The notes under the pieces are model-generated. The model was not told the origin of the DNA. It worked only from the letters and a program-made list of their open reading frames with translations, and ran no database searches. From contig NW_026570463.1 of the NCBI RefSeq assembly GCF_019649055.1, forward strand, positions 1-64,000: a stretch of DNA of 64,000 nucleotides, written 5' to 3'. The position numbers were made by a program, and so were the translations under genes. Origin of the DNA: Paramacrobiotus metropolitanus (taxonomy: Eukaryota > Tardigrada > Eutardigrada > Parachela > Macrobiotidae). The stretch's first letter is position 1. The number at the start of each line of letters is the position of its first letter. Shown here piece after piece: positions 42,212 through 54,060 of the stretch.

Positions 42212-42908
42212 CTACGGACTGGTTGCATTTAACAATTGCAGCGCATCATTCAACAACTTCCCGGACGTCTTCATTTCCTGTTCCAACTTAGCTTGCTGAC
42301 GCAGCAGATGTTCCAGAATTCTCATTAAGCGCGCGTTTTTACTTCGTAGAACCGTATTTTCTCCTTCGATTTTGCAGTAAGCTTCCTTGTAGTCCTTGAT
42401 TTGGTCGTTACTGACTTCCAAGTCCAACTGAAGTTCTTCCGCACGGAACTGCAACGCACGCTTTTCCGACAGCATCTGCCGATTGTCTTGAAGAACCGAA
42501 TATATGGTTTGCTCCAACTCTTCATTTTTCCACGCCAGATTTGCAATGCGGACTCGGCTTTCTTTCTCAACTTCCATTAACTGGGCTTGCTGTTAACCGA
42601 AATAAAGAAGGTTCAGACACATAACCAGAGCACGAGGTTTTTTCTTTCTCCTCCGTTATCAGTTTGGAAAGTTCCTCAGTTTGTGCATAGTTAGTTCGAG
42701 GACCCAGTGAACCAAACTCAACCATCAGATTATGATGCTTTGCCAGACCTGATCGCAAGTATTCAGCAGGATTTCTGTCACCAGTCGGATTCAATTGCCC
42801 TACCTCCGCTGATTCCTTTAAAGAAATCACGACGGGAACCTGGTGCGCTACAGGATCAAGTTTTCGAACGTGCGGCGACCCTTTAAGAGAAATTCTGAGT
42901 TGCTCCAT
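42212..42908 (-). CDS. Two-exon coiled-coil protein, copy A, about 211 aa
   Basis: Exon 1 42908-42651 (86 codons) and exon 2 42589-42212 (126 codons with stop) by homology to copy B. The first half has SLKGSP.VRK.DP, ISLKES and KHH.LMVEFGSLGP; the second half is a continuous coiled coil (ENTVLRSKNARLMRILEHLL). No family was recognised. The acceptor (TTAACAG) is sound, but at the expected donor the bases read GAG/GAGAAA: the GT present in copy B has become GA. It may use a later GT (about 20 bases on) or be inactive. The coding frames themselves are unbroken. Confidence 0.55.
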
Positions 42909-45688
42909 TTTGGCTGCAAAAAATTGTAAAAATGAAGTTCAAAAAACGCTTATAATCAACAGCAAAAATAGTGAACAATGAATTCGAAATTCGGTTCTCA
43001 GCCCCATTAAAATGACTTATCCCATCTCCATTGGCCCTTCCTTTATTTGGAATTACAATAAATCACATTTATCATGACTAAGCTTTTCGTCAACGGATCC
43101 TCTAAAATTCATAAATTCGTTGAAAAAGGTTCTTTAATAGAAAAGAAAGGACCGCTTTATTCCAACAGGCGGCGTACATCTAAAACTTTTTTTGAATTAT
43201 TCTATACAAAATTATTTCTTGTTAGCATTTGTTTGCATGTTATTGCTGGGGCTTTTGTTTTTAGTTTTACACATGTTAAGTACATGATAAATTTGGTTTT
43301 TGAAGTTAAAAGTACTCATGTCCAGTCAGAGCATCAGTTCACGTACTGATAAGCGGTACATAAAATCAGGTAGAAAATTTAAAATACCCAGTAGTGGAAT
43401 ACAGTGAACACAAAGAGTAGATAAATATCAGTAGATTCAAGCGAATAATGTAGCGGCCTGAAGTAGCATAATTCGCCAAAACGTTTTCTTCGTCGTTTGT
43501 TCTGCTTTCACTAGTTTTTGCAATCTTCAACTTGGATGTACGCTCATATGTTTCCCTTGACAAAAACTTTACTTCCATATCTGCTTGCTTCGATATATCA
43601 AATTTTAGTTAAAATACTGTTCACATAATTCGTTATGCTTTTGAAAGCTTTGGTTTTCACCATTAATCCATAATAGTTGTCGATTATTCGACATCAGATG
43701 CGATTTAACGATTATGTGATAGCAGGCAAAATTTGTTACCCAGTGACTAATTAGCACTCACAGTCTTTCTGGCTTCGATTCACTCTGTATCTGACTTGGT
43801 ATCCCTTCTGGTACCCACGGACTTGGCGCGGTTATCTGTGAACCACATGAGTGTATAAAGTGTCGCAAGCTAGTATACCGATGTGCACACCTCGGCCTAT
43901 CCTGCTTTTTTCTCAGCCGGCAGGCACCCTCGGCACGGCAGGCTCAATAACATTGTATGCCGCGCTCTCGTTTCTGCCGGCTCCCCCGCTAATCTGGAAC
44001 CACGCGGCACCTAACACACTAGCGAACTACGCCCAGACGGCTGCACAACGTTTGCATGGCAGAGGGGTATGTGCTTGGCGTGGTATATCACTTTTGTCGA
44101 TACGGTTGCTGCTTCCCGTAGAAGGTCTACTTCGTTGACTGTCGGGTAGGCCGCGGTACAGGCAGAAGAAAAGAAAGCCATATGTGTACTCGTACCTGAG
44201 TGGGCGATACATTTTCGCCGCCATTGCCTTTGAAACAATGGGCCCATGGGGACCGTCAGCTACCGCTATTATCGAGAAAATCGGGAAACGTCTACGTAAT
44301 CAAACTATAGAGGCCCGCTCTCATAAACTTTTCCGACAGCGACTCTCCCTAGAGATTTAGGGGGGAAATGCGGCTTCAGTTTTCGGACCAATGGACGGAG
44401 TTGAAAAGTTTACTGAGCTCTTTCTGTTGTGATAATAAAATCTTTCACCGTTTGGTTAACTTCTTAATGTTTTTTTAATTTGTATTCTGCAGTCGACGGC
44501 TAATGACCATATAGAGTAAAATATTTGGCATTTGAAACTTTCAAGTTGACTATTCATTCAAACTTTTCGAAATAGTTTTTAACTTCGAAGCTTTAAGAAA
44601 TTTTGTACTTTTATTCACACGATCCTGTCAGTGTTTGTGTAAGATGCCTCGTGAAACAATTAAGAAAAAATTCGTGGAACTTTAGCCTTACAGGTTTTTT
44701 CAGTAATATGGGCAAATGTCTGAGGAATATTGATACCAGCGTGGAATTGAACTGTAGCAGTAAACCTTCCAGCTAAACAGAATCATTGTCAGACAAAATG
44801 AGGTATACAGCGATGTGTAAGAGCTTATGAAGTCTACGCGCTACCAAAATCGCCTTTTATGGCGCATGCAGTAAAAGCGCAAACAAAGAGGATCGTGGCG
44901 GGCAAACCATGTCCTCATTATGCACTCCGGAACTTGCCGTAAATTCCAGACTTCTTTAGTGATCATCCCTTGGATTACGCTCATCATCCCAACTTAAAAA
45001 ATGACGATATTGCAAGATTTAAATTTCAAGACGGAAGTTCGTTCACTGTGGGGTAAAGGCTCGTATACTGGTCTGCGGATCCGTAAAACAGTTAGGGTTG
45101 TTGTCTTTGCGTTTCTTAGTGTCCGCCCACATTCATAAAGCCAAAAACGAATTTCTTCTACGATCTGCGTAACTGCAACAGAAACTACAGCAAGTCAGCT
45201 AACAAAAATATAGCACGAATACAGATTTACCCTGTTTTTGCTTTTTCTGATAATTTTCATGAATAGTTTTCAACAACAAAATTGATAAAATTAGTACCTT
45301 TTTCCCGATTTTTGCAAGAGCACTGTGAATAGTTGCCGAAGCAGGAGGGTCTTGGAAACCTCTGCTATCAATTCTCCTGGATTTGGAATATCAATTTCGT
45401 GGCCGTTTTCCATAAAAGCCTCTGCGTCACGAAATGGCCAAAGAGCAGAGTAACATTAGCATGAATACATCAACAAGTTGGAAAACAATTAACTCTCGGT
45501 ACTAATGATAAAGTTTTTATTTTGCGTTTTTCTGACATAGATTCCTTTACGTTCACACCGTTTAACTTCTGTTCCTTTGCCGCTGGCACTTTTTCATTGG
45601 TTAGCAAAGTTTCCAATAACTGAATAACAATACCTCTAAGATATTGCACAATGTTTTGGAAAAATTATCTGAGTAATAAATAGCTGGG
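42909..45688. other. No supported gene
   Basis: Several short frames (for example 43851-44138) but no domains. I see no clear repeats. Confidence 0.4.
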
Positions 45689-45737
45689 TTGAAGAAGAAT
45701 AATTTAATTGGGATGAGTGATGAAAATTTCTATGCAG

Positions 45738-45875
45738 GGATCATTATCGCGCTGCAGTCGGTGATTCTGTTGGATACTGTCGGGATTGACAATCTGTCGC
45801 CGGCCTTCGGGATTTTTTTGGTGGTGCTGGGCGCCGTTGTTGGCCGGACGGCCCACGGCATTAATTGTGGTAGAC
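45738..45875 (+). pseudogene. Isolated SLC16-like exon fragment
   Basis: After a TATGCAG acceptor the frame reads GIIIALQSVILLDTVGIDNL, SPAFGIFLVVLGAVVG. This resembles the late transmembrane part of monocarboxylate transporters (LVDLLG.DKL..AFGL....G....GPP). The expected Pro pair after VVG is replaced by Arg-Thr. It runs directly into LEPROT-intron-like sequence, so it is a relic. Confidence 0.45.
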
Positions 45876-46624
45876 AGCAAAGTGATTTTTTCAATACAGG
45901 TTTATTTGGAGTAAATCGCCTCTTTGCGTTAGAAACTATGCGCCTAGAAGCAGCGTATTGGTTGTCAAAATTTGTGCTAGTATTAGAGATTTAAATTTTA
46001 AACGTTGATTAAATTTTTTATCTACCGCAAATCTTTTAAAAATTGAAAATTGCCAATTAACATCGTATCTAAATTGTAGACTTTAATGATACTTAAATTC
46101 GAATTTTATTTCCGTCGTTGGATGAATTTGTTGCGTTACGCAGGGTGTGGTGGCCATTTTTCGTGGTGCCCTTTTATTCTTTATTCTGAATTTATTTTGT
46201 GCTTTTCGTGACTGCGACTGAGAAAATGTGGGAAATAGCAAAAATGACACGGAAAACTCATTGAAAATTGTTCTCCGTGGCAAATTATAATGAATAAGCT
46301 AACTAGTTTTTAAATAAATCTAATAAAGTATGGAAAAATTACCGGAATTGGTTTTAAAAAAATTATCAATAAGAGAAATAAATCATGAAAGAGACTAAAT
46401 GTAAAAAAATAATAGAGTAATAAATGAATTCGATCAGAAGATATATTAAATAAGGAAATTTCACTAAATGAAATTTCTCAAAAATGGATATTGTTCTAAG
46501 TGGAAAATAAGTACAAAAGATGCTAAAATCTTTTCTTAATTAAAGCTCGAAAAATAGTGGTACCGAGAAAGAAGAATTAAATTGTTTAAAAAATAAACAG
46601 TGTGATATTAAAATAAATTTAAAA

Positions 46625-46850
46625 AATCACAGGAATTGACTCAAGATAACGACGTTACGATACAAATGGAAAATTAAGAAATATTGGGCTAGGTAGTTAC
46701 ATACAGATACCTAATACTCATAACGGTCCGTAAAAATTTAATTTTCACAGGAATTGACTAAAGATAACGACGTTACGATAGAAAAGGGAAATTAAGAAAT
46801 ATTGGCTTAGGTAGTTACATACAGATACCTAATACTCATAACGGTCCTCA
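46625..46850. repeat. Tandem pair of the 105-bp repeat
   Basis: Copies at about 46625-46735 and 46743-46850 share TTAAGAAATATTGG and GTAGTTACATACAGATACCT. The third copy is at 41590. Confidence 0.85.
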
Positions 46851-47752
46851 TTCTCATAATCTTACTTATTCAGTTATTCCTACATTCCTACTCATAATCG
46901 GTAAATTATCTGCACCGAACGCGAAGCGCGAGGTGCTAAGTACAATAAGCCTTCGTCAAGCAATAAACGCATCCATAGCATTCCGTAGCAGAGTATACGC
47001 TTTCCATAGCAGAGCTTGTCTGTCGCCCACGAAGCGCGTGGGTCACGCTTTTCCAATTCCACAAATTTCCCTTTCCATTGGCAGGGGTATTTCATAGCGT
47101 AACTGACGTAAGCGCTGTTTCAAGGACGTCGATAACATGGTTTTCTAATGGTTCTGGAAGCGAGCAATACTTGGTCTTGGTGCCGTTGGTATACGATTCT
47201 ACATTATTAATTCCGATTTTAAATTTACATGATTTTGATTTTTTTCATGAGCAGTTATTGAGCACAAACTTTCTTGGTAAGAATTTCGATAAAAACCGTT
47301 TGCTTTTATTCACAAGTTGTGGACCACATCGAAATCTTTTCTGAATGTTTTCCTAAATGTAGGGTTCTGTAATGTTTTTCCTGAATGTAGTTTCCCAGAT
47401 TGTCAGTAGATCTCGGGATCGTAGCAATAAACTGGAAAAAGCCAACGTCCAACTTAAACCATCCCCGAAGAGCGCCATCAGAACTGGGTTTGCTGTGCGC
47501 CGTCACTCAGCCGCCATGTCGATTCATAGTTTCACATTCCTAGCGGACAGACGCTCGCGCTCGGTGCAATGATGTGGTTAACAACCACCACTAGTACTCA
47601 TAATGACTGTAAGTAATAATCATGCTTCGCTTCTACCGTTCATCATATTTCAGCTCATAATCATAACTCATACCCGTACCGATACCACTACTCATACCAA
47701 TCCTTAGCGTTGCACAACGCGTCTTTTCGGTGACATAAATTATTGGCTGCCA

Positions 47753-48182
47753 CCCATTTCGCCTGCGGGACATTTCGCCTAAAGGACATTTCGCCTAAAA
47801 GACATTTCGCCTAACAGTTTGATTCGAATCATAAATAACACAAATAAGAAACCTAAGAAAACCTACAAAACTTAGAAAACCTAAGAAAACCTAAAAAAAC
47901 TAAAGAAAACTAAATAAAACTAAAGAAAACCTAAGAAACCTAAGAAACCTAAGAATAACCTAAGAAACCTAAGAATAACCTAAGGATCATAAATAACACA
48001 CCTAAGAAACCCTAAGAAACCTAAGAAAACCTAAGAAAACATTAAAATATTAGAAAAAATAATACACCATAACAAAACGCTTTTGGTGTTAGCGTTATTA
48101 ATATGATTCGAATTGAATTTATAGGCGCAATGTCCCGTAGGCGAAATGTCCCGTAGGCGAAATGTCCCATAGGCGAAATGGG
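47753..48182. mobile_element. 430-bp element with tandem-repeat inverted ends
   Basis: Left end: four 16-17-base units built on GGACATTTCGCCTAAA. Right end: four inverse units (GTAGGCGAAATGTCCC). Outer termini CCCATTTCGCC / GGCGAAATGGG. The interior (47843-48045) is a degenerate CCTAAGAAAA tandem array. No ORF. Confidence 0.8.
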
Positions 48183-48333
48183 ATGATACCCATAAATTCA
48201 TGCCTGGAATCGTATTATGTTATTACTGGAAATCCATAGCATGCTATTACGTTAAAAACATGAAAGAGCTTTATTTTAAATGAGTAAATAGATTCGAGGA
48301 GAGATGGGCATCGATGCCTAAGAATCTAAAGAT

Positions 48334-48520
48334 TATTCTGCAATCATGATTCACTTGGATACGCACGCTGTGATGCTGGAATCACCGAGGTGTGCATCTC
48401 GATTCCCCGGGATTCACTGGAATTCACTGACAAAGTTTTTATAAAAAATTACGATTATTCTGCAATTATTCTGCAATTAAGATTTACTCGGATACGTACG
48501 CTGTAATGCTGGATTCACTG
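48334..48520. repeat. Diverged internal duplication
   Basis: GATTATTCTGCAATCATGAT...GGATACGCACGCTGTGATGCTGG at 48334 is repeated from 48452 with changes. It lies inside the broken LEPROT copy. Confidence 0.6.
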
Positions 48521-49440
48521 CGATGAAATAGCAAAAAATCAAAATTGGCACAGAAAACCCACTTAAACTGTTCCCCGTGGAAAAATTAAATAAACTAGTT
48601 AAATCTATTAAAATATAAATTTAATAAGTTATGGAAAATAACTGGCACTGATACTTTTGGAAACAATTATCAACCTGAGAAATAAGTAGCAAAAGATAAA
48701 GGATAAAAAAATAATCGCGTACTAAATAATTTCGAGCAATTGATTGAATTAAATAGTAAAATTCACCAAAATAAAATTTCTCAAAATTACACCTCAAACC
48801 AATTGAAATTGTTCGGTTCGGAAAATGACAGTAAATAAATTAAATAAATTGCTTAAATAAAATTAAACGGATCACGAAAAAAAGGAGTGTTACTGGTAAA
48901 CTGAGAAACAACTAAATTATTATAAGTATTCAATTGAAAAATGGTGGTATGGGAAAAATGGGGAACTTCTGATTGTATAAATATAACAAGATCGTACAAA
49001 AAATTTACTGTGATAAAAAAATTGTTTATCTAAAATTAAATCAAAAATATGAGGAATTTTATAAAAGGAGAAAATTTTACCATGTGTTAAATGTTAATTG
49101 TTGCAGATTAAATGGGGCGCTGCCGCCATTGTGAGGCCGGCAACGCGGTTTTTTCCCTAACGATGCTGGCGTACGTCCTGGTCATCTCCAACGAAGATGT
49201 CGACTACAGCATTCGATAAAAATACTTAATGAAACTGTTCCCGGTATTGCGTGGATTTTTCCCTGTTTTCAGTTTTTCTACATCGATCTTCTGCCGAATT
49301 ATTATGTTCAGTATTCGCGCAAATGGCTGTTTTGCTGACGGGTTGTATTAGCGGTTCGATTTTCGGTCGAATTGCGAAGCAGCAAGCTGTTTACTCTGTG
49401 ATCTGATGGCACAGTAATCAATTCTCTCACATTTGGCCTT

Positions 49441-50830
49441 CGTGTTTTTTCGTTGTTATTTTCCTGCGAAACATGGCCCTTCCAGTTGAATTCAGCGCTA
49501 CAAAATGAACTGGCACTCAATTAGCAACTGAGCTGCTTAATTAGTTTATTGATCTGAATTAGTTAATTTTTGACAAATGGCGAAACCTTCTTTGCGAAAA
49601 ATATCCCAGCATATTCTTACAACTAGAAGAGCGGTGCAAAACATTCTGATCCATCGCGCTAATTGTTTCCCTCTTATACGTGCAATTAGCAACGTACTAC
49701 GTAGCTTCCCTGTAGAAAATTTAAAGCGACAGTTATTTTGTAAGCACAATATGAGGTTCTTTCAGTCAAAATTCTTGAAGTATCATTTTCTCTTATTTCT
49801 CGCTCCTTATCCCTTCGCTGTTTTTCGAGTCTCCGGTGCCGCTCATGCAAATCGTCCTGCGATAAATGCATTTTCTCGCTGATGCGTGACTAGTAAGCGT
49901 AGCATTCAAACATCGCTCGCATAAGTCCATCGGTATGTGTTGTTATTGGTTATTGCTTATCTCGTTGGACTTGGAACCAAAAAAATTGTTAAAGCAATAC
50001 CAGGCTGGGAATCATGAAGCTGGATATGCTTGAGGTCTGCTATTGTCTTGGGACCCCTTGAGTCATAAACCAAGGGATCCCTTGAAATCGACAATTTCCA
50101 TTCGTGGTTGGTAGGCCAATGACAAACGGTAAAAGCAGTTCAAATATTGTTTTGGAAATACCAACCAGGCACATTTCCAATGAAGTGCAGTGGTTGTGGA
50201 ATGACTTTGTCACAATCCATATGCTGTATACAGCATATATAATGTAAATGGAATGTTAGCCAATTGGAATACGTGATGCCTGTATTAGCCCTCCCTCTAT
50301 CTAGTTCTGAGGTGGGGCTTGTGTTCTTACAGCGCATCAGCCGAAGCTTTCCTATACAGTGAGAAGACCTGCTATGTAATACAGAGCAGGCAGGTTCAGC
50401 TAGACTACGCTTATACTATGTGGAAACGGATTTAATTTTGTCCTGTGCAGTACTCGTACGATTTGGAGAAATCAGCACGTTGACGATTTTTAAAGCTTTA
50501 CACGGCAGCGCTAGGGGCGCAGGTGGCGCTCAGGGGAGGCAGAATGAGTTATCACTATAGTTTGGCAGCCCGAAGCGCCCTCTATCATCTGCCGCTTTGA
50601 CCAGCTCGACATGTTGAGCCGTTCGCGCTGTTTCTGTCTAAACGGGACTGACTGGAAGAACGAATTATTACTCACATTATTATTACCGTGTTGGCAATGC
50701 AGTGTCTTCGAGGCTCTATGGCTTACGAATATTACGGATCTTTAGATATTATTGTCTTGTTTTATTAAATGGGTATTACTAATTAAAATACTTTAATTAC
50801 TGAAATTAATTATCGCTATAATTACTGAAA
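49441..50830. other. No supported gene; upstream region shared with 53720-53880
   Basis: About 50510-50660 (GCAGGTGGCGCTCAGG and the bases after it) is related to 53735-53880, marking a duplicated unit. A minus-strand frame at 49686-49871 is Arg/Glu-rich but lacks support. Confidence 0.4.
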
Positions 50831-52084
50831 ATGAATTCCCACCGCCGTTTCACGGCAAATGAGCTGCTGTATCTTATACTGAGCGACAATGTTCAAGACG
50901 ATCGCGACGAATTATTGCCACACAGTCTGGATTTCGGTGAAGATTCCAAGTTGCGTCAAAATCTGGATTTGATTAATAATCCAGACTCCCAGGACTCAGC
51001 AGAATGTGAAGAACCTTCTCAAGCAATCAGATCGGACCACGACAAAGATGGGAACACTCAAGGTAAGCAGCAGCTAAATATCGTTTTGCAGTACACTGTA
51101 TAAGCTCTTTGTAGCGATTTTGTTACTATTCTTAAGAAAACTACTCGACTCAAATTATTACAGTATTACTGCGCATTATGTTAATTTATTTAAACATCGT
51201 TTCCTGCGCTTAGTTAACAGTTCCTGCGTTCACTTCGTAATTGCATTAATTTTTAGCGTCGTCGGAACCCACTGTTGACATACCGTCTGACAGCGAGCCA
51301 CATGCAGAATTATGGAAAGCCATTGCTACGTCAGCTCCGACAGCGCCCATGACACCCAGCACCTCTGTTGTGAAAAGAAGAGGACCCCTTCCAGAGAAAA
51401 ATGGGAAGCAAATGAAAGATCTGCGGGAGTCCATAAATGCCTTTTCTTGCGGTTGTGATCCAGGGTGCGTGGCCAAGATTCTTGTCGACTACTTAGAAAT
51501 GTTTATGCAGCAAGTTTCCCAGCTCACTCGCCGCAAAAGATGGCTGTTTTTGAAAGGGAAATTAATGGAGTCAACAAGCATTTCTGCTGCAAAACGGTGT
51601 CTATAAAGCGGAACGGAAGAATTGTCCACTATGCAGTTCCGTGGACAGTACAGCTGGTATTCAGTTGTGTCGCGAAGGGTTTTTGTTCGTCTTTGGTCTC
51701 AAGCAGCAGCTACTTTATGTGATCAAAAACCATCTTTTTTCCGACGGGATCTCGGATAAAGAGCACGGTCTTGTCGGACATAAAAGTTCGCACTCTTTGT
51801 CTGCTGAGGATACTGAAAGAGTGTCGGCGTTTATTTTGGCTCAATCCGAAGTTTATGGCTTACCAATGATTTTCGTTGATAAGCGAACCAGCGCAGTTTG
51901 CCCAACCATTTATTTGCCAGCATCCGCAGAAAAGATAAAGGTTTGGCGCGATTATAAAGATAGATGCTTTGCAAGTTCCGTCCCTGTTCGCCATGTGCAA
52001 TACACCACGTTCGTGGCTCAGTGTCTAAAGCTTCTTCCGCATGTAAAAGTAGTGAATCTGCGCTCGGACATTTGTTTCACCTGA
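50831..52084 (+). pseudogene. Transposase-like gene, copy A, frameshifted
   Basis: Exon 1 50831-51062 (HRRFTANELLYLIL, acidic), donor AAG/GTAAGC, acceptor TTTTAG, exon 2 from 51257. Exon 2 reads CGCDPGC...YLEMFMQQVSQ, then shifts frame near 51530 (MAVFEREINGVNKHFC, IVHYAVP) and again near 51640 (QLCREGFLFVFGLKQQLL, DKEHGLVGHK, FILAQSEVYGLPM, YLPASAEK). It ends at PHVKVVNLRSDICFT-stop. The order VC.EGF...FG, HG..G, YGLP, LPS..K, P.V.V...RSD.CFTC resembles a transposase-like family common in invertebrate genomes; I cannot name it with certainty. A TGA replaces the expected Cys after CFT. Confidence 0.5.
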
Positions 52085-52674
52085 GTTGACATTGCTGGCT
52101 GATATTTTGCAAACCTTCCTATAGCAAATTAAAAAATAATCGTTGTTGTTTTTGGTATTATTTTTTGCGGTATAGTTACCGAAAAGCGCCATTGCACATT
52201 TGCCGACACTATTCTCATACCGCCACAAACGACGGGAAAACTGAAAAACATGTCCGCACCAGATTGCGTTTTTCAGGAGATAGTACTGCCTGGACTGATC
52301 AAAAGGCATGCTCAAAAATTCACCTGAAAGACCTTAGAAACGTCACAGTTTCACGATCTCAGATGTTTTTTTTTAAATTCCGCGGGAAATTATCAATTTC
52401 ATGAAGAGGGAGCAAAGCAACGAAAATTTCTACGACAGAAGCGGAAAGAAACTGGAATGATTTATTCAATGAGTCTTTATCAGAAGCAAGTCAATTTCCT
52501 CGCAGTCTTTTTCATATATGCATAACATCCTGCTTAGAATCGTAACACAAAACCATCAGCGTGATACCGATAAATCATTGCAAACCGAAGTGCGAAATTA
52601 AGCTCAATGTATTTTGCTTCCTGCCCGAATGGTTATCTTGGTAAGAACTACAGAAAGCAGAATGAAAAACGTGC

Positions 52675-53399
52675 CTACAGATTGGTTGTCAAAAATAATT
52701 TTAGGGCATCATCGAGCAACTTTTCAGCCATCTTCACCTTCTGTTCCGTCAATGCTCGCTGACGAAGCAAATTATCTAGCTTTTGCGTTACGCGCGTGTT
52801 TTCCTTTCGGAAAACCGCATTTTTACCTTCAAGTTTGTAGTAAGCTTCCTTGTAATGCCTTATTTGGTCGCTAGCGCCTTCTAGGTCGAATTGCAGTTCC
52901 CCTGCTTGCTCTTTAAATGCATTTTTTTCGGACTGCAGTTACTGTTTGCCTTCCAATAGCAAAGATATGGGTTTGCCTTCCAGTAGCAAAGATATGGTGT
53001 TCTTGCACTCCGCATTTTCGCGGGCCAAATTTTCCATCCGGACTTGCATTTGTTTCGCAGTTTCCACCAATTGGGCATGCTGTCAATCGAAATATATTAG
53101 TTAACACATATCAGGTACGAATGGAGTTTTCTTTTTGTTACCTCCATTATGAGGTTGGACAGTTCCCTGGTTTTTGCGTAGGCAGTTTGAGGACCCAGCG
53201 ATCCGAACTCCACCAAGACATCATGGTGCTTTACCAAACCGCATCGCAAGTGCTGGATATGGTTGCTGCCCCCAGTGGTTTCCAATCGAGCTTCCTGTAT
53301 TGATTCCTTTAGAAGAACCTTGATGGAAACTTGCTGCGTTAAAGGATCGAATTTCCGTACCTGGGGTGATCCCTTTAGAGGAATTTTGCGTTTTTCCAT
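52675..53399 (-). pseudogene. Two-exon coiled-coil protein, copy B, with in-frame TAA
   Basis: Exon 1 53399-53142 (86 codons, the same number as copy A, donor GAG/GTAACA) and exon 2 53079-52675. Strong homology to copy A (KHHDVLVEFGSLGP, DQIRHYKEAYYKLEGKNAVF). Exon 2 is 27 bases longer through a tandem duplication of ISLLLEGKP and has TAA at 52939-52941. An ATG at 53528 could add 43 residues. Copy B keeps its splice sites but has a stop; copy A keeps its frame but lost its donor. Confidence 0.65.
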
Positions 53400-54060
53400 T
53401 CTGGTTGCTTGAAATCTTAGAACTTCGATTTGAAAACGTTTCTTGCCGAAACCAAAATACTTAACTTTGGACAGAGAATCCGAGTTTTCATTTACAACCA
53501 TCCAACGGTATTCAGCGGTCAAAATCAAAACTGGATTGCGACTAAAATGAATAACAGCGATTAATAAAATCCAAAACAGTCAAGCAAATGCTGTAGTTGA
53601 CTCATTGAGATAATTCGTAAGTCGCTTTTCGTTATCTCGTCAGCTCTCATTTAAAAGTGTTTGATAAGTGTTCCTCTCCCATTTGCAGCGCTCTTTGCAG
53701 AAACCCTAGGTTTACCTTCCGTTGCACGTCAGCTTTAGGGCTGCAGGTGGCGCTCAGGAGGCAAAATAAGTTACTAGTACGGTTTCGTAGCTTAAAACGC
53801 CTTCCACAATCTCGTGTTTGGTGCACTCTGATATGTTGACCCGTTCGGTGCTATTCGTTTTTAAGACGGACTGGAAATGACCACAATGTCCCAATAATAT
53901 TATACGCAATATCACACAGCTTGGGGATAGGTGCTTATAATACTGCTGAATTCACTTTTGACTTTTATTTTGCGAGCAGTTTTCTTTTTTATGCATTGCT
54001 TAGTGCTTGAACTAAGTATTTAGGACAACTGTTATCATTTATTAATTTATCACTTGACCT

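Larger units (their letters stand above)
45898..49440 (+). pseudogene. Broken partial duplicate of the LEPROT-like gene
   Basis: Aligns to 39985-41390. Matching blocks: GTTAGAAACTATGCGCCTAG (intron 2), GGATGAATTTGTTGC then CAGGGTGTGGTGGCC (start of exon 3, at about 46143), the AT-rich intron 3, exon 4 (ATTAAATGGGGCGCTGCCGCC from 49107) and the 3' flank GAAGCAGCAAGCTGTTTACT. Exon 3 is cut after about 40 bases. Exon 4 has lost one base (GTGAGGCC in place of GTGGAGGCC) and ends IR rather than MW. Exons 1 and 2 are absent. Intron-3-like sequence occurs twice here (from about 46240 and 48535), separated by inserted repeats. Confidence 0.85.

Noticed and set aside
43851-44138. 95-codon frame with hydrophobic stretches
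   Set aside because: No signal peptide pattern, no homology recognised, isolated.
47843-48045. CRISPR-like or telomeric array
   Set aside because: CCTAAGAAAA units are irregular in length, have no spacers, and lie inside a MITE-like element; the resemblance to telomere-type CCTAA is superficial.
49686-49871. Arg/Glu-rich 61-codon minus-strand frame
   Set aside because: Looks helical, but there is no partner exon, and a plus-strand frame overlaps it equally well.
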